Shown here piece after piece: positions 1 through 7,020 of a stretch of 13,469 bases of DNA (its first letter is position 1; the number at the start of each line of letters is the position of its first letter). A program made the translations under genes and the position numbers. The stretch comes from Planctomycetaceae bacterium (GTDB lineage Bacteria; Planctomycetota; Planctomycetia; Pirellulales; Thermoguttaceae), in the NCBI GenBank assembly GCA_031267635.1, contig JAIRYX010000026.1, forward strand, positions 1 to 13,469, read 5' to 3'. The notes under the pieces are model-generated. The model did not search any database, had not been told where the DNA came from, and saw only the letters and a list, made by a program, of their open reading frames with translations.

Positions 1-1
1 G

Positions 2-303
2 AATCCGAGAACGGATTCAGAAAATAACGGACACCTCTCTTGCCCGTTCCTTGTCTGGCTGCGCAACTTTCATCCAAGAAACTGCGAACCGCTCAGTTCC
101 GAGCTGATTTTTTTCGTATTCGCCTTGCTATACCGCTTGGCTTGCGAACCAAATGAACTTGTGGCTGAAGATCGCGACGATGAAATTTTCACTGGAAATT
201 TTTCAGGGACGACTAGCTATACAGGCGATAAAATCAATATGCAACCTTATGCCCTTATTTTTTACCACCAAGGCGACGAAGACGCACAAAGGGAGGACTT
301 CTA
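2..303 (+). CDS. possible 3' end of an unidentified protein (partial)
   Basis: One plus-strand frame is open from the left edge to a TAA at 301-303, giving about 100 residues without a start inside the window. The translation has one hydrophobic stretch (LIFFVFALLYRLA, about residues 39-51), then an acidic segment (ELVAEDRDDEIF), and ends in ALIFYHQGDEDAQREDF. That final piece is encoded entirely by the left arm of repeat copy A, so the repeat supplies the C-terminus and stop codon. I do not recognise the family. Roughly 100 stop-free codons in moderate-GC DNA could arise by chance, so it may not be a gene. The alternative frame starting at the ATG at 153 crosses the whole repeat and looks less protein-like. 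Confidence 0.3.
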
Positions 304-574
304 AAAAACTCCCCAAACTATTCGTAAGCTCTTATTTTTCAACGGTCACGTGTGTTGAAAATGAGGGTTTTAGAAGTCCTCATTATAAATCCTTTGTGCG
401 ACTTTTTCGCCTTGGTGGTAAAAAAATAAGGGCGCATGTTGGGGTGCAATTCGGGCTACTAAGGGAAACTTTATAAATAAGGGCGGCAATAGGGGACATT
501 TTGCGGTAGTAACATTGATTGTAGTTACCCAGTTGCCGTGCGGATTTATTTGGCTTGGGCAACTGAATAGTTAC
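245..574 (-). repeat. palindromic repeat family, copy A (outer module plus inner hairpin)
   Basis: This copy reads in the minus orientation: its defining end, GTAACTATTCAG on the minus strand, lies at 563-574. The inner hairpin has a left arm at 264-304 starting ACCACCAAGGCGACGAAG and a right arm at 368-420 ending GCCTTGGTGGTA, separated by about 63 nt of poorly paired sequence. The outer arm on the right contains GGGCTACTAAGGGAAACTTT and TTATAAATAAGGG. On the left only a short outer remnant (CCTTATGCCCTTATTTTTT) remains. Copies B (7102), C (11559) and D (12838) share these modules. No transposase lies inside. It could be a MITE-like or REP-like element; the exact ends are uncertain. Confidence 0.8.
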
Positions 575-673
575 TTTTCTTTTTCTCAAACTTCATCTGC
601 CCCAGAAATTGCCAATGTCTCTTTTGGTCTCAATTGTCTCTTTCTTTGACGAGTCGTTGATGGGAACATCCGT

Positions 674-718
674 GATATTTCCCCGTCAAATATCATGGAA
701 AACTATCAAATATCATGG
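674..718. promoter_or_regulatory. clustered AAATATC half-sites, candidate activator-binding region
   Basis: GATATTT at 674-680 and AAATATC at 688-694 form a perfect 7-bp inverted repeat. TCAAATATCATGG at 686-698 is repeated exactly at 706-718, a 20-bp offset close to two helical turns. The cluster lies about 180-225 bp upstream of the start site predicted from the sigma-54 promoter at 872-887, a usual distance for upstream activating sequences of sigma-54 enhancer-binding proteins. That it binds such a protein is inference; only the repeats are seen. Confidence 0.45.
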
Positions 719-871
719 TGGAAGCGTTCTTCAAGATCAAACTCTCCAAAAAATTTTTTTGACGGAATAATTTTTTTCTTCTGAATTTTTCGCTGTTTTT
801 CCGCGTTTTTACGATGTTTTTCGTTCCGGCGGCTTGCGCAATTATTGTCTGTTTTTTCGCGGTTGAGCTTT

Positions 872-887
872 TGGCACAGCAATTGCT
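872..887 (+). promoter_or_regulatory. sigma-54 (-24/-12) promoter for the DUF1559 gene
   Basis: TGGCAC at 872-877, five bases, then TTGCT at 883-887 matches the RpoN consensus TGGCAC-N5-TTGCW, with the invariant GG (873-874) and GC (885-886) exactly 12 bp apart. The preceding bases are T-rich, as is common. Transcription would begin near 897-899, leaving a leader of about 70 nt before the ATG at 967. The promoter also argues against the in-frame ATG at 814 as the true start, because that codon would be untranscribed from here. Confidence 0.7.
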
Positions 888-966
888 TTATTGTTCTTCC
901 GAAAAAGATTTGCTCTCCATGTTTCAGCAAATCATAAACACCAAAATTTCCATGAAAGGAAGCAAT

Positions 967-2088
967 ATGCGCAACTCACTCACTCACTCACTCACTCACT
1001 CACTCAACTCAACGCGGAAACTCTTCGCCCGTATCGCGGCGTTTACGCTGGTGGAACTTCTCGTCGTCATCGCAATCATAGGAATATTGATTGCACTTCT
1101 GTTACCCGCGGTTCAGGCGGCGCGTGAAGCGGCACGGCGAATGCAGTGCACAAACAATCTCAAACAAATCGGGATTGCTTTGCACAGCTATCACGATGCA
1201 CACAAAACTTTACCGCCGGCTGCCGTCGTCTCACATTATGAGGTTGGCGGACTTTTGAACGGTAATACTGTTGAAACGACAGGTACCGGACAAGGTTGGG
1301 GAACGGCGGCGTTGATCCTTCCGTTCATTGAACAACAGGGACTTTATGACGCTGCCGGTATTGCGTCCATTACAATTGAAAGGGCATACGAAGACCTTGT
1401 TAGACCGGGTTCTAAAGATGCGATTGTCAATAAGTATCCGTCCATTTACATTTGCCCGTCAGACAACGACACTCGATTTCCAAACACACATCGTGGTGAT
1501 TATGCGACCACCGGACGTGGCGACTCCGTTGCTTTAGCGCCAACTAATTATGGACCGTGCCGGGGATATTTTGGGTACAGCCGTGTATTTTCAAATGACG
1601 CGCCGAATTGCAGAGAACATCATAATGGTTTGTTTCCTATTAACAATGCCTATAATTTCGCCGCGATTACTGATGGATTGAGTAATACATTTGCTTACGG
1701 AGAACGTGCATCTACCGTGAGAGGAAACGGCGCCGGTGGCGGATATTTTTGGCCCGGTCCTGTTGCCGTTGGCGCTGCGCAACATACCAGTTCTTACACT
1801 GCTATAAAAATAAATCGACTGAACCCCCCAGGCGGTGACCTCGCAACTAACGGTCAGTATTCAAGTGCACATGCTGGCGGCGGCGCTAATTTTACATTTG
1901 CCGACGGAAGCGTTCATTTTATTAGTGAAACGATAGAATTTAAGAACCTTAACGCAGATGGTTCTGGAGTATTAGGAAGTGGTAGTTTACCAAGCGCCTA
2001 TCAAGAAGCTGTTGCTGCGGGGAATATTGGAGTTTATCAATTACTTGGTTCACGGGATGACGGTAAACCAGTGAATCCGGGTTTATAA
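967..2088 (+). CDS. DUF1559 protein with type IV prepilin-like N-terminus
   Basis: Predicted 373-residue exported protein of the planctomycete DUF1559 (formerly SBP_bac_10) family; its biochemical role is unknown, but it resembles pseudopilins. The short leader carries SLTH repeats, then ARIAA and the prepilin motif FTLVE (residues 26-30) with Glu at +5, a hydrophobic helix to about residue 47, and AAREAARRMQCTNN, the family signature. The residue before the cleavage site is Ala rather than the usual Gly. The C-terminus has HAGGGANFTFADGSVHF (302-318) and SRDDGKPV, both typical, so the protein looks full length. The ATG at 967 was chosen because AAGGAAG lies just upstream and the sigma-54 promoter excludes the ATG at 814; the ATG at 952 is a weaker alternative. 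The leader is encoded by an (ACTC)8 tract that could slip. Confidence 0.93.
   Translation: MRNSLTHSLTHSLNSTRKLFARIAAFTLVELLVVIAIIGILIALLLPAVQAAREAARRMQCTNNLKQIGIALHSYHDAHKTLPPAAVVSHYEVGGLLNGNTVETTGTGQGWGTAALILPFIEQQGLYDAAGIASITIERAYEDLVRPGSKDAIVNKYPSIYICPSDNDTRFPNTHRGDYATTGRGDSVALAPTNYGPCRGYFGYSRVFSNDAPNCREHHNGLFPINNAYNFAAITDGLSNTFAYGERASTVRGNGAGGGYFWPGPVAVGAAQHTSSYTAIKINRLNPPGGDLATNGQYSSAHAGGGANFTFADGSVHFISETIEFKNLNADGSGVLGSGSLPSAYQEAVAAGNIGVYQLLGSRDDGKPVNPGL
974..1006 (+). repeat. (ACTC)8 tetranucleotide microsatellite inside the DUF1559 gene
   Basis: Eight perfect ACTC units occupy 974-1005, plus one further A. They encode the repeated SLTH residues 4-13, only two codons after the start and before the prepilin cleavage site. 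Because the unit is four bases, gain or loss of one unit changes the reading frame. Loss of one unit leads to TAG at 1079-1081 and gain of one leads to TGA at 1125-1127, so both shifts abolish the protein. Confidence 0.95.
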
Positions 2089-2174
2089 CAAAAAGAACAA
2101 CGCGAAATATACTGAAAACATTGTTTTGAAAGTTCAAATCACATAACAATCTTATGATTAAACAAATAAATTCC

Positions 2175-2672
2175 ATGAAAACAAAAACATTTTTACTCTT
2201 GGGGCTTGCGTTTGTCTTGTCGATGAACGGGTGCGACAATTCCAAAATCCCATTCGGGTATGTCACCGGAAAATTAACCATCGACGGCAAACCGGCTCCC
2301 AAAAATATGAGTATTAATTTTTACCCGGAAATACAAGGCGGTTCTCCGTCAATCGGTTATACAAAAGATGACGGTAGCTTTGAAATGAATTTTTCATTGT
2401 CCCGTAAAGGAGTGGAAGCCGGTCCGAATAAAGTGGTCATCGAAAATCCCGATGGAGGACGTCCTGCTGTTCCCGCCGGAGTTTTGAAAGCAAATAATAA
2501 GTTACTTTGGGAAAAACCGGTTGAAGTGAAAAAAGGAAGACAAAAAATCAATCTTAATATTGATACGTCGCTCAAAGCGGAAGAAGAACCGGCTCCGAGA
2601 GGCGGCAGAGGTAGAAGACAACCGCAACAAAACGAAGGTATCACCGACATTAACAATCCCAGCGACGGTTGA
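2175..2672 (+). CDS. small lipoprotein, transthyretin/carboxypeptidase-regulatory-like
   Basis: The 165-residue product starts at the ATG at 2175 (MKTKTFLLLG), chosen because it gives a compact signal peptide; an in-frame ATG at 2154 adds seven residues. A hydrophobic core ends in LSMNGC, a lipobox-like site with Cys20, so the mature protein is probably membrane-anchored. The following segment GYVTGKLTIDGKPAPKN and GYTKDDGSFEM is the pattern of planctomycete carboxypeptidase-regulatory-like beta-sandwich lipoproteins, which commonly sit next to DUF1559 genes. The tail is disordered and basic (PRGGRGRRQPQQ near residues 141-152). It begins 86 nt after the DUF1559 stop, so co-transcription from the sigma-54 promoter is plausible. 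No enzymatic motif is visible; the function is unknown. Confidence 0.85.
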   Translation: MKTKTFLLLGLAFVLSMNGCDNSKIPFGYVTGKLTIDGKPAPKNMSINFYPEIQGGSPSIGYTKDDGSFEMNFSLSRKGVEAGPNKVVIENPDGGRPAVPAGVLKANNKLLWEKPVEVKKGRQKINLNIDTSLKAEEEPAPRGGRGRRQPQQNEGITDINNPSDG

Positions 2673-2728
2673 AAGAAAACAAACGGCTGAAGTCCAGCGG
2701 CAAGTGGCAAAAACAAGAAAGGAAAAAA

Positions 2729-3017
2729 GAGGGACAATTGGGACGCAAATGAAACCCTGGGGATTGGATGAGTTTTTTGAAGAAAACTTCCAAAATTGGA
2801 AATGTGAATCCCTAAAGTCCCAAGAGTCCCTCCTATTCCTCCAAGCGAGCACCGGAAATCAAAAAAAGAAAGGAAAGGGACTTGAGGGACGGATGAGACA
2901 ATACAGGGCTTGCCCAACACAAGGGGATTTTTCAAACACAAGTTTTTTTCAAATACAAGGGTTTATCAAACGGAGTCTCTCTTGTCCCAAGAGTCCCTGA
3001 AGTCCCAATTGTCCCTC
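2729..3017. repeat. GTCCC-rich repeat patch bounded by a 16-bp inverted repeat
   Basis: GAGGGACAATTGGGAC at 2729-2744 is the exact reverse complement of GTCCCAATTGTCCCTC at 3002-3017. Between them TCCCAAGAGTCCCT occurs twice (near 2818 and 2985), each followed within about 50 bp by an AAGCG...CCGGAAA motif, which suggests a duplicated segment. A degenerate relative, GTCTCAATTGTCTC, lies at 627-640. A plus-strand ORF (2560-3000) crosses the area but overlaps the lipoprotein gene in another frame and does not look like a protein. I see no convincing gene here. Confidence 0.6.
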
Positions 3018-3078
3018 GCGTCCCATCAAGCGCCGGAAAGAGGAAAGTAGCAACCAAGAAAGGGAAATCGGAAACCGA

Positions 3079-3310
3079 AAGGGGGAGCTCCTCCGCCAAG
3101 AAAGGACACTTCCCAACCAAGAGGGGGAACTCCCCCGTCGAAAAGAGGAATTCCCCAACCAAGAGGGGGAACTCCCCCATCGAAAAGAGGAACTCCCCAA
3201 CCAAGAGGGGGAATTCCCTCGTCGAAAAGAGGAACTCCCCAACCCAAAAGGGGAACTTCTCCGTCGAAAGGGGGAGCTCCCCAACCACGAAGGGGAACTC
3301 CTCCAAACCG
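3079..3310. repeat. 42-bp tandem array (two 21-bp half-units)
   Basis: Unit starts fall at 3079, 3121, 3163, 3205, 3247 and a partial one at 3289, exactly 42 bp apart. Each unit has two similar 21-bp halves, one containing GGGGGAACTCCCCC-like sequence and one containing AAGAGGAACTCCCCAACC. A decayed unit may precede it from about 3037. Because 21 is divisible by three, the array stays open in all three minus-strand frames and one plus-strand frame (3001-3348); the latter would encode GELPRRKEELPN-type heptads but has no start codon. I treat it as a non-coding minisatellite immediately upstream of the gene at 3394. Confidence 0.9.
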
Positions 3311-3393
3311 TTTCCGAACTCCCAAAACGATTTGGGAATATTCCATAAATCATTATCACTAAACAATTTAGAAACAACGAAAGGAAAGAGTCG

Positions 3394-4086
3394 ATGCCTT
3401 TAACACATGATTGGTTGCCCAAAAATCACGAGGCACTGTATGCTCATGCGATTGTCGCGTTTAAGTACCTTTTTGATACTGCCAACAGTGCGCGGCTGGG
3501 ATTTGCCCTCAACTCGAAGCAATGGGAATTTCTCACCGATTGGGGTACAAAACTCGATGCGTTTCAGGCGGCAATCGAGGATTGGCGCGACCCCGCGCAA
3601 CGCACGCCTGTGAAAACAGAGAAACTACGGGAAGCAGAAAGAGTTTTCAAAGACGCTTATCGGACGCTCTACACCGGTTTTCTGAAAGAAAGCCCGTTCG
3701 TTACAGACGACGATTTGCTCGCGATGGGATTGCCCAAACGCAATACAACCCATACGCCCGCGCCGGTCGCGACGACTTATCCTGATTTTGATATTGACCG
3801 CAGCACACTCCGGCGGCTGACGATTCACTTTTACGATCAGGGGAAAGAGAAATCCAAAGCGAAACCGAACGGACAGCATGGGGCGGAAATTCGTTGGGCG
3901 ATTTTGGATTCGCCGCCGACAAAACTTGACGATCTCGTTCATTCCTCCTTTGATACGCATACGCCGTTTACTTTAGAGTTCGATGAAGACCAACGCGGGA
4001 AGACGGTTTACTTTGCTCTCCGCTGGGAAAACACCCGCGGCGAAAAAGGCCCGTGGGGCGAAATCGAAAGCGCGATTATCCCGTGA
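3394..4086 (+). CDS. uncharacterised protein with C-terminal Fn3-like domain
   Basis: The 230-residue product starts at an ATG preceded by AAGGAAAG with good spacing. There is no signal peptide or membrane segment. Residues 1-105 look mostly alpha-helical (HEALYAHAIVAFKYLFDTAN, LREAERVFKDAYRTLYTGFL). A Thr/Pro-rich linker (HTPAPVATTYP) follows, and from about residue 126 comes a beta-rich domain ending KTVYFALRWENTRGEKGPWG, reminiscent of a fibronectin-type-III or Ig-like fold. I recall unnamed proteins of this arrangement, with KGAEI-like and RWxNxxGEKGPW motifs, in Bacteroidetes and other environmental bacteria, but cannot assign a function. Its DNA appears GC-richer than the flanking intergenic sequence. 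It follows the 42-bp array by about 80 bp and ends 4 bp before a strong hairpin, so it may be a single-gene transcript. Confidence 0.85.
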   Translation: MPLTHDWLPKNHEALYAHAIVAFKYLFDTANSARLGFALNSKQWEFLTDWGTKLDAFQAAIEDWRDPAQRTPVKTEKLREAERVFKDAYRTLYTGFLKESPFVTDDDLLAMGLPKRNTTHTPAPVATTYPDFDIDRSTLRRLTIHFYDQGKEKSKAKPNGQHGAEIRWAILDSPPTKLDDLVHSSFDTHTPFTLEFDEDQRGKTVYFALRWENTRGEKGPWGEIESAIIP

Positions 4087-4090
4087 AGAA

Positions 4091-4126
4091 GTAGAGACGT
4101 AGCGCGGCAGCACGCTACGTCTCTAC
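4091..4126. terminator. perfect 14-bp stem-loop after the 3394-4086 gene
   Basis: GTAGAGACGTAGCG (4091-4104) pairs perfectly with CGCTACGTCTCTAC (4113-4126) around an 8-nt loop, starting 4 nt after the stop codon. There is no clear U-run after it (GATTATTTG), so it may be a REP-like processing or stabilising element rather than a classic intrinsic terminator. Similar GTAGAGACG...CGTCTCTAC palindromes are, to my knowledge, dispersed repeats in several other bacterial phyla. Confidence 0.55.
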
Positions 4127-4210
4127 GATTATTTGTCCCTTGCTAATAAAAAACAACCCTTTTATGAACAACAACGTTCATTAAACCAATTGATCCAAAC
4201 AATCTCATTG

Positions 4211-4215
4211 AGGAG
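4211..4215 (+). promoter_or_regulatory. ribosome binding site that sets the start of the M14 peptidase
   Basis: AGGAG at 4211-4215 lies 10 nt before the ATG at 4226. It favours that codon over the in-frame ATG at 4133, which would place 31 non-signal-like residues ahead of an otherwise ordinary signal peptide. Confidence 0.55.
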
Positions 4216-4225
4216 AATAGAACAA

Positions 4226-7012
4226 ATGAAACACAACATGTTCAAACAAATTTTTCTGCCGTTACTTTTGTTAGCGGCGGCAACGACAGTTTACGCCGCG
4301 CCGGTGGATTTAGATTATTATCTGCCGAAAAACGCGGAATATGACAAAAGCGTTCCAACGCCGGAATCGGTATTGGGATTTCAGATCGGCGAGTTTTATG
4401 CGACTTCCGATCAAATTGTCAGTTACATCAAAGCCGTTGACGCGGCGTCGGATCGCGTCAGCATTTTCCAATACGGTCGGTCGCATGAACGCCGCCCGCT
4501 TTACGCGGTGATTATCACCTCGCCGGAAAATCAAAAGAATCTCGCTAAAGTCAAAGAGGAGCATTTGAAACTCTCCGACCCAGCGGTTTCCGATACGGCG
4601 GACACGGGAAAGTTGCCGGTTTTCACATGGCTCGGTCATTCGATTCACGGTAGCGAAGCCAGCGGAGCCAACGCCGCGATTTTGTTAATTTATCATTTGG
4701 CTGCGGCAAAAGACGAAGAAACGTTGAAGTGGCTGAATGAATCGGTCGTGTTTGTCGATCCGTTGATCAATCCCGACGGATACAACCGTTTCACGGAATG
4801 GCACAATCATAACAAAAGTTTTGTTCCTAACGACGAACCGAATCAACGCGGCGGCGCGCCGAACGGACGCGGAAATCATTACGGTTTCGATTTGAACCGC
4901 GACTGGCTGAACGTTCAACAACCGGAATCGCAGGGACGTATCGCCGCTCTGACGGAATGGCGTCCGAACGTTTACACCGACGCGCATGAGCAAGGTTCCA
5001 ACGCGAATTATCATTTTTCGCCCGGTATTCCGACTCAGGTTCATCCGTTGATTCCGCCGCAGGCACAAGATTTTATCAAACGGCTCGCCAAAGATTTTTA
5101 CGCTCCGGCATTTGATGATCGCGGCGTTCTTTATTTCTCCGGCGAAAACTTTGACGATTATTATCCCGGACGCGGACGCGAATATCTCGATTTTCACGGC
5201 GGAATTGCGATTCTTTGGGAACAGCCGAGCGCCGGCGGTTTTGCCACGAACACGCCGAATGGAACGCTCACGCTGGAGTTTTCCATTCTCAATCAGCTTA
5301 CCGCAGGATTGGCGACGGTTCGCGGCGGTCATGCCTTGAGACAGGAGCTGCTCGATTATCAGAGAAATTATTTCAAACAAGCGGTAACAACCGAAGCGGA
5401 TGAAGATCCGGTGAAAGCGTATGTTTTCGGTTCGCAAGATAAAGCGTCGGCGTTTCGGCTTGCGGAAGTTGTCGTGCGAAATAACGTTGACATTTACAAA
5501 CTCAAAGAAGATTTGAAAGTCGGCGAAAAAACGTATCAAGCCGAAAACAGTTACATTGTTCCGGTAAAACAAAAACAACGCCGGTTGGTTCACGCGATTT
5601 TTGAAATCCGCGAAAAATACGATTCTCCGCGTTCTTACGACGTCACCGGTTGGACGCTTCCTTTTGCGTTCAATCAGGATTATTCGATTCTCGGCGAAGA
5701 CGTTTATCAACCGAAACTGCTCGGACAAAAAACCGATCTCTCGCAATTTCCCAAAGGAAAATTGATAGGCGACAAAAAAACCACCGCTTATCTTTTCAAC
5801 TGGGACGGCTATTACGCGCCGCGTGCGCTTTATCGTTTGTTGGACAATGAGATTAACGTGAAAACGCTCAACAGCAATTTTACCGCGGCGGACGGAAAAG
5901 TGTTTGAACGGAATACGTTTGTGGTTTTGACCGGAAACGCTTATCAAAAGAAATCGGCGGATGAAATTTATTCGGTCATCGAAACAATTCTCAACGAAGA
6001 CGGAATTGACATTGACGCATTGAAAACCGGCTACATTGAAGGAAGCCGAAATCTTGGAAGCGGCGGCGTTCTCTCGTCGAATATTACTGAAAAACCGCGA
6101 ATTGCGATTATCGGCAACGGCGGCGAAATCTGGCATTTATTTGACCAGCATTACAAAATTCCCGTAACAATCATTCCGGCGGAGAATTTCAGCCGCGTCA
6201 ATCTTAACCGATATAACGTGATTTTTCTCAACGGATTCGTTTCTTCTACGGATGTTACCAGACTCAAAGAGTGGGTGGACGCGGGCAATACGTTAATCGG
6301 TTACGATAACGCGGTTCGCACGTTGGTTCAGGCGGGATTGCTTGACGCTCAAATTGCTTCCGGTCGCGGACAATTTTTAGGTATCACATTCCAAACGCGG
6401 GCGAATCTTTCCAGTCCGTTGCTGTGGGGATACAAAAACGAGATTCTGCCGATTTTCAAAGACGGCGGTATTGTGCTGACAAAATCGGACAATCAACAAA
6501 ACGCGGTCGTTTCTTATACGGACAAACCGCTTTTGTCGGGAAACATTCAACCGCAATTGGTGGAGTCTGTCGCGGGAACGCCGGTCATTGTTACCAAACG
6601 TTCCGGTCAAGGCGTCGTGATTGGTTTTGCGTTTGACCCGCAATTTCGCGGTTATTGGTACGGCACGAACAAGCTGACGGCAAACGCCGTGTTCTGGGGA
6701 AACCGTCTTGCAGGCGGCGGACGCGGCGGTTTCGGCGGAAGATTCGGCGGCGACTTTAGCGGCGGTTTTACCTCTCCGGCAAATAATTCATCGGTTGCTA
6801 ATTCATCGGCTACGGAATCCGGTGAAAATCGTGATGGCGCAACAACCGGCGAAGCGGCAAATCCCATAGACGGCAACCGTCCGCAACCGCAAGGCGAGCA
6901 AAATAACGCTCGTCCCGCTGGACGTGCTGGTCGCGGCGGACGCGCTGGTAATGCAGGTAGCGCAACGCCGAATACGCAGAATGCGGAATTCCCAAATGGC
7001 GAAGAAAGATGA
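4226..7012 (+). CDS. secreted M14-family zinc carboxypeptidase with Gly/Arg-rich tail
   Basis: The 928-residue product probably hydrolyses C-terminal residues of peptides outside the cytoplasm. A signal peptide (residues 1-24, LLLLAAATTVYA) is followed by a zinc peptidase M14 domain: HGSE at 141-144 supplies the H-x-x-E zinc ligands, NPDGYNRF (182-189) and DLNRDW (222-227, substrate-binding Asn-Arg) are classic, DAHEQG gives the third ligand His254, and TLEF offers Glu351 as candidate general base. From about residue 622 (RIAIIGNGGEIWHLF) to 800 there is a class-I glutamine-amidotransferase-like fold without an evident catalytic Cys, as in long Bacteroidetes-type M14 proteins. Residues 830-928 are low complexity (GRGGFGGRFGG, RAGRGGRAGN) and probably disordered. 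It is not obviously in an operon. The substrate is unknown. Confidence 0.93.
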   Translation: MKHNMFKQIFLPLLLLAAATTVYAAPVDLDYYLPKNAEYDKSVPTPESVLGFQIGEFYATSDQIVSYIKAVDAASDRVSIFQYGRSHERRPLYAVIITSPENQKNLAKVKEEHLKLSDPAVSDTADTGKLPVFTWLGHSIHGSEASGANAAILLIYHLAAAKDEETLKWLNESVVFVDPLINPDGYNRFTEWHNHNKSFVPNDEPNQRGGAPNGRGNHYGFDLNRDWLNVQQPESQGRIAALTEWRPNVYTDAHEQGSNANYHFSPGIPTQVHPLIPPQAQDFIKRLAKDFYAPAFDDRGVLYFSGENFDDYYPGRGREYLDFHGGIAILWEQPSAGGFATNTPNGTLTLEFSILNQLTAGLATVRGGHALRQELLDYQRNYFKQAVTTEADEDPVKAYVFGSQDKASAFRLAEVVVRNNVDIYKLKEDLKVGEKTYQAENSYIVPVKQKQRRLVHAIFEIREKYDSPRSYDVTGWTLPFAFNQDYSILGEDVYQPKLLGQKTDLSQFPKGKLIGDKKTTAYLFNWDGYYAPRALYRLLDNEINVKTLNSNFTAADGKVFERNTFVVLTGNAYQKKSADEIYSVIETILNEDGIDIDALKTGYIEGSRNLGSGGVLSSNITEKPRIAIIGNGGEIWHLFDQHYKIPVTIIPAENFSRVNLNRYNVIFLNGFVSSTDVTRLKEWVDAGNTLIGYDNAVRTLVQAGLLDAQIASGRGQFLGITFQTRANLSSPLLWGYKNEILPIFKDGGIVLTKSDNQQNAVVSYTDKPLLSGNIQPQLVESVAGTPVIVTKRSGQGVVIGFAFDPQFRGYWYGTNKLTANAVFWGNRLAGGGRGGFGGRFGGDFSGGFTSPANNSSVANSSATESGENRDGATTGEAANPIDGNRPQPQGEQNNARPAGRAGRGGRAGNAGSATPNTQNAEFPNGEER

Positions 7013-7020
7013 ACAAAAGC

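Noticed and set aside
814..966. Upstream in-frame start (ATG at 814) for the DUF1559 protein, giving a 51-residue N-terminal extension with hydrophobic segments.
   Set aside because: The extension spans the sigma-54 promoter, and a pseudopilin leader should be short. AAGGAAG before 967 supports the later start.
2560..3000. Plus-strand ORF of 146 codons overlapping the lipoprotein gene and running to the array.
   Set aside because: Its first quarter is an out-of-frame reading of a well-supported gene, the rest is repeat-derived and Lys/Arg-rich, and no family is recognisable.
3079..3310. Possible CRISPR array.
   Set aside because: The repeats are contiguous 42-bp tandem units with no unique spacers, and no cas genes are present.
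2932..3422. Three overlapping minus-strand ORFs with heptad-like repeats across 3026-3366.
   Set aside because: All are produced by the 42-bp array, whose unit is a multiple of three, so every frame stays open. None has a signal peptide, a convincing start or non-repetitive coding sequence.
4685..6136. Long minus-strand ORF of 483 codons opposite the M14 gene.
   Set aside because: It is a shadow caused by codon usage in the plus-strand gene. The plus strand has intact catalytic motifs, and the minus translation is Arg/Phe/Ile-rich without domains.
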